From the IMG/VR virus record IMGVR_UViG_3300030430_004778, positions 1 through 63,567 of that record: a stretch of 63,567 bases of DNA, one strand, 5' to 3'. The translations under genes were made by a program, and so were the position numbers. Under the pieces are notes generated by a model. It was not told the DNA's origin and did not search any database. It worked only from the letters and a program-made list of their open reading frames with translations. Below, one piece after another: positions 19,989-30,000 of this stretch. How positions within the stretch are numbered: the stretch's first letter is position 1; each line of letters starts with the position of its first letter. Source of the DNA: a virus.

Positions 19989-21848
19989 TTATTCTACTCT
20001 AAACCTAAACCTTTCTGGCTGTTCCACATAGCTACCATTAACCAAATAAGCAAAACTTAATTCATAGACAGTATCAAGGTCGAACATGTTCATTTCCAAG
20101 TCAAAGTAGCTACCACTCACATCATATGATAATCGAGTGTGATTTAAAGAACCAGTCCCAAAAGGAATAACTTCTAAATTATCGCTAACTCTTGTAAAAC
20201 GATAATAAGCGTCATCAATTATACTTGTTTGTATTTCTTTATTCGCTACTGTATAAATAGTTGGGGACGGATCTTTTTCGCGAGTATACAATCTAAATCT
20301 AACCTTTTCATTTTTATCATATACCGCTCTCAAATTAGTAACCTTTGACACATATTTCTGATCAAAATTAAAATCTTTACTGTCGAAAGTTTTTACGCTT
20401 ATTGCTGATCCGGTGTGGTATTCTACTGTGCCGCTGTGCCACACGTCAAAGATAGTAGTTATAGAAGAAGAAGCGTATGCAAAAGAGCATGAATAAATGC
20501 CAGTCTCAACATGAGATCCTGTAATGTTTATATGTCCGTCAGCAACAACGCCGCCGCCAGGAGGAAGTTTTAATTTATTGCCAGCGGGGGCTGTTGAGCC
20601 GCTATAAATACTAACTCGAATATTTCCTGTTCCAACTTTTGGTATATCAGTTAACTGACCTTTGACGACATTATAAAGGTAAAGATTCATTAAGTTATCA
20701 GACGCTGGAACAAGCGAAGAACTTAAAAAGAAATCGCCGCGGTGATCTTTTTTAGTATCATCCCAGCGAGCTTCAATTACAGGGCGTTTGTGAAAGAATT
20801 GTGAACCTCTCGCAAAAAACATTTTAGTGTAATATGAATTAGTTGCCGACTCTAAAGCGCTAGCAAGCTGCACTCCAAATCCATAATTAGTGTATCCGCC
20901 AGCGCTTTCACCTTTAATCCAATCCTCTACTAGATGACTAACATCAACCTCTAAATCTTCAAAACCAGTATCAAATGATTGAGTAAAAAGATACTCTGTT
21001 GGCGCAGCGTCAGATCCCGGCTTGTAGCTGCCGCCCGGTGTATCAGTGCCGTTGGCAAAATTATTCACAACAAAAGCACCCATGCCTGAATCTTGCGCGT
21101 TCGTTTTGTTACCTACGGTACCAGGAGTATTCTGCGTTACAGTGACATTATTACCTGTTTTTGATGCGGTAAAACCGATATTTGTGCCGGCATTAATCCG
21201 TGCAATAATTTGATCTGCGGTAGCTCCAGCATCGCCGCCAGCCATGCCATCGATACCAATATTAACAGTAGTACCGGGAGTATAAGCTGTGGTATTTGCC
21301 GATACGTCTACACCTGTCACAAACCCGTATGTCGTTGAGGTGCCGGCTGCGTCTGTCAATGTAAACGTCCCCGCAGTAAGCAATTCTTTCACCACAGTTA
21401 CAATTGATGCAGTAGCACGACCAGTAAACTCTGCCCAGGGCGTCCCACTAGAGGCAGAAAGCCAATTTGATGCGTCTTCATCTGAATATTCTTCCATATC
21501 CAAACCAAGACCCTCGTTCCAAGATTGAGATACAGCTTGCACTGATAAATCAAAATTTTTGGGTGTTGTTTGAAAATTTTCAGCATTGTACATTTTTAAG
21601 AAAAAACTAACACTACCAGAGGCGGGTATTGTCTTAACTGTTCTATCTGTATTTATTGCAGCCGTATCAAACTCTATCAAAACTCTTGATAATTCAGATG
21701 AGGAGGTGTTGGCTTGGGCATATATACTGAAAATTTCCAGTATATCAGACTGACCCATGTTACCGCTAACACCACGAGTTTGTAAGTTTGATTTAAATGC
21801 ATTGGTAATCGTATTATCTTTCGTAGCGTAATATCTTTTAATTCCCAT
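19989..21848 (-). CDS. Virion structural protein, 619 aa, downstream of gp6-like
   Basis: The N-terminus (MGIKRYYATKDNTITNAF) leads into a beta-rich domain with SWNEG, SNWL and GTPWAEF, then after an interruption GGSYKPGSD and VSHLVEDWIKG. This pattern resembles secreted carbohydrate-associated beta-sandwich modules (DNRLRE-like); that resemblance is by eye. The interruption at residues about 144-271 is the Thr/Gly-rich cassette shared with two other virion proteins. The start overlaps the last base of the gp6-like gene's stop. The downstream partner is the 3202-aa gene. Likely a baseplate-peripheral structural protein. Confidence 0.7.
   Translation of the reverse strand: MGIKRYYATKDNTITNAFKSNLQTRGVSGNMGQSDILEIFSIYAQANTSSSELSRVLIEFDTAAINTDRTVKTIPASGSVSFFLKMYNAENFQTTPKNFDLSVQAVSQSWNEGLGLDMEEYSDEDASNWLSASSGTPWAEFTGRATASIVTVVKELLTAGTFTLTDAAGTSTTYGFVTGVDVSANTTAYTPGTTVNIGIDGMAGGDAGATADQIIARINAGTNIGFTASKTGNNVTVTQNTPGTVGNKTNAQDSGMGAFVVNNFANGTDTPGGSYKPGSDAAPTEYLFTQSFDTGFEDLEVDVSHLVEDWIKGESAGGYTNYGFGVQLASALESATNSYYTKMFFARGSQFFHKRPVIEARWDDTKKDHRGDFFLSSSLVPASDNLMNLYLYNVVKGQLTDIPKVGTGNIRVSIYSGSTAPAGNKLKLPPGGGVVADGHINITGSHVETGIYSCSFAYASSSITTIFDVWHSGTVEYHTGSAISVKTFDSKDFNFDQKYVSKVTNLRAVYDKNEKVRFRLYTREKDPSPTIYTVANKEIQTSIIDDAYYRFTRVSDNLEVIPFGTGSLNHTRLSYDVSGSYFDLEMNMFDLDTVYELSFAYLVNGSYVEQPERFRFRVE
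21036..21419 (-). repeat. Inserted virion domain cassette, copy 3
   Basis: About 128 codons: FTLTDAAGTSTTYGFVTG, then ADQIIARINAGTNIGFTA, then NTPGTVGNKT, ending NGTDTPG. Clearly richer in G+C than the surrounding gene. It splits the TPWAEFTG and GGSYKPGSD strands of the host domain. Confidence 0.6.
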
Positions 21849-23644
21849 TAGATTACTTCTCCGGTGATGTCAGCACTTGGAAATTTAACTTCAAAAATTG
21901 CGTTTTCAGGTGCAATTAAGTGCCTTCCGTCATTTGATATCATTTCATCGAAATTAAAATCGACATTAGAGTAATTTGTACCAAATTTTTGTGTTACAGT
22001 GACAAGTTTTGTATCTACCACTGATGGAATATTATTTAATACTTTATACACGTCAGTGATCTTAAAAGGCTCTCCAAAATCATAATAATTACCAGTATAA
22101 AAATCAGATAAAGTGCTTACGCACTCACTCAATACATCGAACTTGTTTATATTAGCAAAAGAAACAAGTTCAAAATTTATTTGTAAATTTATTATTCTGC
22201 CATCTAAAATATCAACAGTATCACCAACCATTTTATATTGATTAATCCAATTTCTTAAATTTTGTTTTACAATTATATTTGTATCTGCTAATTTACCATT
22301 AGAATCAGTAGACATAATATATAAGTTTAAATTTTTACCATTAAAAGACGTTTGATCTCTAGTCAATGATGCTCTTTTAATTTGTCCAAAGTTCGCTGGC
22401 ATATTATAACATAATGAAACATAATCGTCAGCAGTTACGGCTCTATTTTGAGATGAGAAAGCACCTTGACTTCTTATTTTTAATTCTTGTGATGATATTT
22501 GTGCGCTATCTCCAGTTATTTGTTCTTCATTTGTCAGTTGTAAACTGGATTGAACTAGTGAAACTTCTGCATCTAAAACATTTACGTTGGGTTTAAAAGA
22601 AAATTCAGAGTTAACAACATTTACCAACGTATCTACAGGTGCATTCATTATAGCTTGCGAATTTCTTCTATAAATAACGGTTAAAGCGGTATTTGATGGA
22701 ACAATTCCCAGTTTATTTGTTTTTAGTAAAATTGTTGGATCAAAAGATTTCTCTGTAATGTGTTCTTTACCAAAGATATCTAATGACATAGATGTTGGAT
22801 CTAATTTCTTTTCTTCGTTGTCATTTGTACCAAATCCAAACTGCAGCTCGGCGCCGTCAGTTAAAAATTCTGTTGTAAATCTTCTTGGCACCGATATTGG
22901 TTTATAAATATTCTTTGCATATTTTTTTGAATTACTTGTGTTTAAAACTGGGACGTAAACAACATCCTGTGTTAAGTAATCGACCTCATAATAATTGTTA
23001 CCTTGAGAATCAAAAACGCTAACTATTTCCGTAATATCACTGTCATTTATTTTTAATCTAAGAAACTTTTCATAATCGTCTATAGCAAAAACTGTTTCTT
23101 CTAGTTCTCCAGATACCACAGTCCCCTTGGCTTTTATAGCAAAGCGAGACGGAGAAGTGCCATCGACATTACTTGATCCAACCTCTATAAAATCTGTAGA
23201 GCTTTCAAAGTCGACATCTTCGACTAACGTAAATATCTGATTAGCAGTTGTAGAAAAAACAGAGCCTCTTCTCAATATCGGGGCATAGGTGTAATCGGGC
23301 GTTATTGAATTTTCTATTACAGGAACGGTTATAAAAAAACTTGCCTCTCCGAAAGAAGAAGCATTAGGTCTAAATTTATATCCAAACTGTTTTGATAACT
23401 TTAAAACATTAGAAAATTCCAATGCAGTATCCATAAAAGATTCGTTCGCTTGATAATCTGTATAAAAAGAAATAATATCACCAACATAAGAAACCATATC
23501 TAGCATCAAAGACCCAAAAGAAGCCTCATTGAAATCTCTAAACGTTTCAGGGTAGTATTTTTGAGCATAGTTAGTCAGCTCTTGTTTGATCGCCGCAAAA
23601 TCACGACCGGTATAGTTTATAATTGGCTTCACCACTTTTGGCAT
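21848..23644 (-). CDS. Baseplate wedge protein, T4 gp6 / baseplate-J-like
   Basis: 598 aa, close to T4 gp6 (about 660). The N-terminal region (YTGRDFAAIKQELTNYAQ, then NEASFGSLMLDMVSYVGD and YTDYQANESFMDTA) is the characteristic gp6/J-like start. It is followed by a long beta-rich middle and a C-terminal region with INKFDVLSECVSTLSDFYTG, typical of baseplate-J proteins. In contractile tails gp6 forms the iris-like inner wedge dimer that drives sheath contraction. It lies directly downstream of the gp25-like gene (13 nt gap); gp25 and gp6 interact in T4. Family call confident. Confidence 0.9.
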   Translation of the reverse strand: MPKVVKPIINYTGRDFAAIKQELTNYAQKYYPETFRDFNEASFGSLMLDMVSYVGDIISFYTDYQANESFMDTALEFSNVLKLSKQFGYKFRPNASSFGEASFFITVPVIENSITPDYTYAPILRRGSVFSTTANQIFTLVEDVDFESSTDFIEVGSSNVDGTSPSRFAIKAKGTVVSGELEETVFAIDDYEKFLRLKINDSDITEIVSVFDSQGNNYYEVDYLTQDVVYVPVLNTSNSKKYAKNIYKPISVPRRFTTEFLTDGAELQFGFGTNDNEEKKLDPTSMSLDIFGKEHITEKSFDPTILLKTNKLGIVPSNTALTVIYRRNSQAIMNAPVDTLVNVVNSEFSFKPNVNVLDAEVSLVQSSLQLTNEEQITGDSAQISSQELKIRSQGAFSSQNRAVTADDYVSLCYNMPANFGQIKRASLTRDQTSFNGKNLNLYIMSTDSNGKLADTNIIVKQNLRNWINQYKMVGDTVDILDGRIINLQINFELVSFANINKFDVLSECVSTLSDFYTGNYYDFGEPFKITDVYKVLNNIPSVVDTKLVTVTQKFGTNYSNVDFNFDEMISNDGRHLIAPENAIFEVKFPSADITGEVI

Positions 23645-23657
23645 TATTTTAAATTCC

Positions 23658-24035
23658 TTATAATATTGGTTTAATTATTTCAAATAAATCTGAAAACAGT
23701 TGTGACGGGACAGAATAAAAAAGTCTTATGCCGACCAATTGGTCGCCCTCGTCTAAAAATTCTAAACTATCAATCTCAACAAAAGGTAAATAAGTATCAA
23801 ATTGATCAGATATGGCTCTGGATATGTCATTTTGTAGTGCAAATGTGTTATTTTCAAACAAATAATTTCTTAAACCAACACCAAAATCACTCAACATCAC
23901 CCTCTCTCCTGGTGTAGTTAACAAAATATTTTTTACATTTTGTCTTATATTTTGAGCCAAGGTTTTAGTCAGAGAATAAAATCCATCTTCATCATCTTTT
24001 TGTAGTGGTATTACTGCTGAAAATCCATATGCCAT
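23658..24035 (-). CDS. Baseplate wedge protein, GPW/gp25 family
   Basis: 125 aa, the usual length for gp25-like proteins (T4 gp25 is 132). The motif run LAQNIRQNVKNILLTTPGER, then MLSDFGVGLRNYLFEN and later VEIDSLEF is diagnostic of the GPW_gp25 fold, including the conserved TxPGER-xxxxxFG core. gp25 is the conserved wedge nucleator next to the sheath start. AGAGG lies about 8 nt before ATG 24035, supporting the start. The neighbour is the gp6-like gene. Confidence 0.93.
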   Translation of the reverse strand: MAYGFSAVIPLQKDDEDGFYSLTKTLAQNIRQNVKNILLTTPGERVMLSDFGVGLRNYLFENNTFALQNDISRAISDQFDTYLPFVEIDSLEFLDEGDQLVGIRLFYSVPSQLFSDLFEIIKPIL

Positions 24036-24079
24036 ATTGTTTTCCTCTTTTATTAATTAGAAAGAAATCAATTTTATTT

Positions 24080-27000
24080 TTAATTGCTATCTGGCTCGTT
24101 GTCACTATTTTTATTAGCTTCTTTTGGTCCCAACACTTGTTCGTAGACCTTAGTGTAATTATCAAAAAATTCAGCTGATGCTTTAAATGAATCGGCACAT
24201 ATTAAAGTGGCTTGTTTTTTAGGGGTCCCTGCTTTTGTTTTTTCTTTATCAAAATCCTCATCTAATAGCTTTGCAGCAACTCCAAATGGTGTTAAAGGTC
24301 CTGGGAGGAACCACGGCGTTCTCCAAGTTGGGTCAACAGTGCTTGCGGTTGCTCTTAAAAATGATTTTAGAAGATCAAGTCCAAATTCTCCTGCGCCGTC
24401 GAGAAACATATCTATTTTTTCAAAGTTGCTTGGTTCATTGTCTTCTTGATAATCTCCAGTTAATGCTCCTACTGTTGATCTGATATTAGCCAATGCATTG
24501 TAAATTGGTCTTCTAAACATTCGTTCTATTTGGGGATAGTGCTCTTCAGTCATTATTCTGTGTAATAAAGCAATTATTGTTGTTTGTTCTTTAATAAAAA
24601 AGCAATTTAAAAAATCAACAAAAGCCTCTTTGTCTGATTCGCTTTTAATCATAACTGAGAAAAGATCATAAACGCTTGGAAACTGACCTGGTATTTCTTT
24701 TGTGAGTATCTGCTGGGTTTCTGCGCCCAAGCCTCCCTTTACACAGCCAAATTTAACTTTCATAAATCTTTGCTTCACATAAGCAAAATCGCCGCCCACG
24801 TTGTGAAGCACCGTGGGTATTTTTTTTGATGTTATCCTCACAGTGTAAGTGGCTTGTGGCTGTCCATCGGCATCGTAACCACCTACTGAGGGTGGATCTG
24901 GATACATTGAGAGCGATGACTTGCCCCCATCGGCTTTAAGAGCCTTTTGATCGTGAGGAAAAAGTGGAAGACTCTTCCCGCTTGGCCAAGAATCTCCCTT
25001 ATAGGCTAAAAAAGTTAAACCATTTTTTGTAGTATTTAAAGCTAAATAATAACTATCGGTATTCGCAAAGTCTATTTCATCATAGCCTGATTTCGGAAAT
25101 ATCCAACCCGTATAAAAAATTGTCGACTCTAGTTCGATTTTTGTTTTCTCTACAAAGGCGCCAAAAAACCCTTGACTTGAATCCCATACAGTTTCTTTAG
25201 TTTCTTTATAGACTTCTATTTCTTGATCAGTAACCCAAATACCCTTACCTTCTTGTATAAAATTTATTTCTCTTATAGAATCTTCATGTGTTCTGGGATT
25301 CTGAGTGCATCCAATTGGTTGTCTCTTTGGCGTTCTAAAATCAAAATTAAAACCAGGAGCATACACTGTGCCTACGAATTCTTCCATTAAAGTATCTTGA
25401 TAATTAATTGGCGATGGGGGTAAAGGCTCTTTAGTGTTTTGCGCTGTAGAAAAATCTTGAAACTCAAAACTGCCACCATAGTACGGCCAGCCCCAATCAA
25501 AATTTTCATTTAACTGTATATAAGGCTGAACGTTCGGAAAAAAGTCCCCTTTTGGATCTATTGCTCCTCTTAACAAGTTCATAGTTTTTTTGATACTTGG
25601 ATCTAAATCCTCCCCACTGTTTTCTGTAGGGGCATTCTTAACACTTGCTGCTTTTAATACTTGTTTTACAATTGCAGTGTATTCTTCTGGTGGTAAATCT
25701 CCATTGTCAGCCATTGATTTGATAAAAAGCCTCTCGCCGGAAACCTTAATTTTCTTAAGATCATCATCTAAATACGAAGGATAATACGTATCATTTTCAT
25801 CTGAATAGTTTTCCTCTGGGACGTAATCTTCTTTATAAAATGATTCTAGTGATTCTTGAGTTAATATATCGTATATACTAATGCCATCTATCGTGCCAGC
25901 TGTATAAATTTTATCTAGAAGCTCGGACAAAGTAAAGACTTTACCGTTTATATTCCACCAAAATGTAGAGTAATATCGGCTCAGTTTTATGGTTGTAATT
26001 TCTTTTTGTTCGGGATCAGAAAAAGCTTTTAATTTCTGATAATAACTAAAAATGTCTTTTGTATCATTTGAGAATAATAAATCATTTAATTTTAAATTGT
26101 TATTTGGATTTTCATCAAGCTTATAAAATGATTCATTGAGATAAGATTTTTTATCTATAGCAACAAAAAACTCTAACCAAGAAAGAGTTGGAATTCTTTG
26201 CTTAAGTTCATATATGGGAGCAGAAAACAAATATTTGCTTCCATCTTCAGAAGCTATCTCTTCTACACCTATTTTTTCTTTTAACAGCTCTAATTGTCTT
26301 TGATCGTGAATTTGTTCTGAATCGGTATCATTAAAAATTTTACTTGACAACTCACCAGATAAAGTAAATTTTGGAATATTTGATGATTCCTCTTTTGGTT
26401 CTGGTATTTTTGTTTCAATACGAATGACAGTTTGGACATCTAAAATTTTATAAGTTTTTTGTGTATACAACCACTCAAAAAAACTTAAATTGTCAAAATA
26501 TTCTTGCGGGTCTTTAATTTTATCTTGCAAAAAATCATAAAAATCTTCAACAATCTTCATATCAATACCAGCGTATCCACTGTATCCACCATTATTTTGA
26601 GTGCCGTAGATGTTCTCAAAAGATAAAAATTCAAAAAATTCAGAAATTCTTGTTTTCGAGTTCTTTAAATATAGTGAGTTTAAATACGAACCAAAATCTG
26701 CATTGTTTAAAAGTTGTCCCGGCTCTAATGATATATCTTCTTCGGAAAGAAAATCTTTAGAAAACGGACCACCCCAAGGAGAATCTACTATATTAAAACC
26801 ACCCGTCTCATCGGTGTATTCGTGATATATATATTTATTTAATAAGTGTGTAAAATCATTTAGTTTTATTTTCCCATTTAAAGATAAATTTATTTTTTTA
26901 AAGAGTTCTCCATTATCAGCTGTTTTGATAAACTGATACCATTCCATGCTTTTTTCGTTAGCAAAAAACTCTTCCGGTTTATCATAATTAAGCTTAAAAA

Positions 27001-30000
27001 TCCAATAAAACAGATCAAAATTTACTTTATCAACCTCATGCTCAGGCTCTGGTGAGTACGGTCCAATAGTTGGTTTTGTTATTCTTCTAAAATCATAATA
27101 ATATTTCCATAAAACAGAATCAGTAAATGGAGGTGCAGGACTGAAATCGTCTAAACTGTGAATAAAATCAATAGCTTGAGGAAACATCATAAAAAGTTTA
27201 CTTTCATAGAATAAGAGTTTAAGCTTTTTTCTATATATTTTTTGCTCTTTGAACCCTGATGGTTCCAGCATAGCAGAAGCCTTTAATAAAAACTGTTCTA
27301 TTGTGTTCTTTACTTCCGGATCAAATGTGTTAGACATTATGGTAGCATTTGGCTTGATTTCTATGTACTTTTGTAAAACAAAACCCTTATCGTTGCCGAA
27401 TGTTAATTTGTCCAACAAAGCACTCGATTTAAATAAGAAATCCTCATTGTCAAAATATTCTTTTTCTTCATTATTTTCTAATCTGTAAAATGGTATTTTA
27501 TATGGAGTAGCTTCATCTTTATCTTGCGCTATTAATATTTTTTGTTCTTCATTGGAATCTAAATAGCTTCTAGCATCAAAATCTCGTACTGAATCTATCA
27601 CTCCTTGGTAAAAAGTTGCCATACCGTCATTTTGTATTGCTCTTAATTTTTCCGAGTAAGTAAATTGAGCATCATTAACATCCAATAAAGCATCATTTAC
27701 CGTATCATCCAAATCGGCAAACGAAGTTTGTTCTTTTAAAAGTTGATATTCTGTCGTGCCAAATATCGTTGTGGTATTTACACCAAATCCGTTCTCATAG
27801 GCTTTTTTAAATTGATCTTTAATAAATTGTATTTGAGAATTTACAACAAAATTAAATGCTTGTGTGTCTGTAATATCATTGTTTTGAAATATAATTCTGG
27901 TGATGTCTGTTATAAACCTCACAAATACATCGTCATAAAATTTTTCATATGATGTTCTGCCACCAGTTACAGCGCTCTCGACTGCTTTGATAGTATTTAT
28001 TTTTATTATTTGTTCGTAAATTGAGTTTGATGTGGGCGATATTGTATCAAAAACCAAATCTTTTGGAAATAAACCTATAACAAAGAAAGACTTCATCATT
28101 TCTTGTAATGCAATAGATCGAATAAACGCATCAAATGATACTTTTAGCAATGCGACATTTGATGGTGCTATAGTGGGAGAATCTTTTGCATAACAAGCTA
28201 TTCTTTCAGCTAAATTTAAAGTTTGAGTCGTTAAAACTGAATTGTCCATAAACCCAAGAAAACATTTATCAGTCAGTTGTCCACTTTGTATCTGCTGTAA
28301 ATCAGTTGTTATCAACTTATTTAAATTTAGCTTATTAAAATTTTCAAGAAAATATAATCCCGTCTTAAATGGATATAATAGCATATCTTTAAAAATGGAA
28401 TTTAATAAAACAGAATAAATATCTTCAGATTGTATTTTTTCATAATATAAAATATCTCCAATACTTTCTTTTATAAAAGACGAATATTCTGGTTGTGTTA
28501 TCACGCCATCAGAAGTATTAAAGAGAATGTATTCCGGTGATGTTATAAGATTTAAATCAGAATCTAAAATTCCTGGTCCTTCTAAATCTTCTCTTTGTAA
28601 TTGTCTTTTAGCAAAATAGTTTCTTTCTTGATAAGAAGCGATATCAACAAAAGGTTCTAACTCGTTTTTATTTTTATTTTTTAAATTACTGTAAGCAAAA
28701 TTAATCTGATTATCAGCAGAATCAAATCTAAACTGGATTGTTTGTTTGACTGGTATGTTTTGATAATTAAGTGATACTACTTGCCTATTATTTTCAAATG
28801 TAGCATAATCAAGTTTTAAATCTTCAGATAGTTGTAATATTTGTTTATAATTTTCTAATCCAGCAACTTTATTTTGTTTTGTAAAATCATTAAAAATTTG
28901 TTCGTTTTCTGGATTGCCATATACACTATAAAAATCAACCGAAGCTTCGCCATAATCAGGAGAGAGACTACCATAATTTGATAACCCGCGTCTAGTGTTC
29001 AAAAAAGCTTTTTTTGACATATCAACAGCTACTTCAGTTGACTTATTTAAGGATTCAAAAATAGAGGATGCTACAGTTTTTAAAGTAAATTTTTCTGCAT
29101 CTGTGAAATATTTTATACCAGCTTCACAGGGGTCGGGTGCTATGTTTTCTCCCAACAGCGGACCAATCGCCTTCTCAACAATTTCTTCCACTACTTCGAC
29201 TTTAGAGGCGTAATTTGCAGCTAATGCTTCTCTAATTGCATCATCGTCTAAGCCTTCAAACAAACTCCCCAATGCAGAATCATCATACCCAAAACATATG
29301 TCAAGTAGTACTTGTTTTTGTTTATTATAATCGTGTTGGAAATTAACTATAAGCGCTGGGTCAATGCTTTTTGATATAATATCAAAAAGTTCTCTTATTC
29401 CAGCTTCATTTACATAGTATTTATAAAAGGCACTCTCTTTGCTAAGGGGAGTTGGGGTTAGGGAATCTAAAGCATTAATTGCTTTTACATATAAAGAATC
29501 TCGTGCAGTTTCATCAAGAAGAGAGGCAATCTCGTTGATGCTGAAAGTTTCAGATAATTTAGACAGTATAGTGTCAAACAAACTTGCCGTCATTAATTTA
29601 TCTTTTGACAATATCTCTTTGTATGTGATTGTATCTGTAGAGTCTCCCGCTGCGGTATCGCTGCCCTTATTTGTACTACTAGCCATATATCCGGAAAGAT
29701 CAATCGCTCCAGTTGGATTGTATGGGGCATTTACCCTCTCTTGATCACTACATGCTTTTACAGTTTCGCTTATAACGTACATTATTCCATTAATCAACAA
29801 ATCTCTACCAAAATTTAGCCCAATCTGTATTAGAGAATCAACAAATTCTCCTATAATATCAAGGAATGGATAATCTACTCTGCCAAATATTTCTAATTTC
29901 TTTTTTAAGGCTTCATATATTGCTTTACCTTGATCTTCTAGAAAATCAGCAACGTCCTCTGTGTTATCTACGAGAAGATATATTGCATAACCAACAGCTG

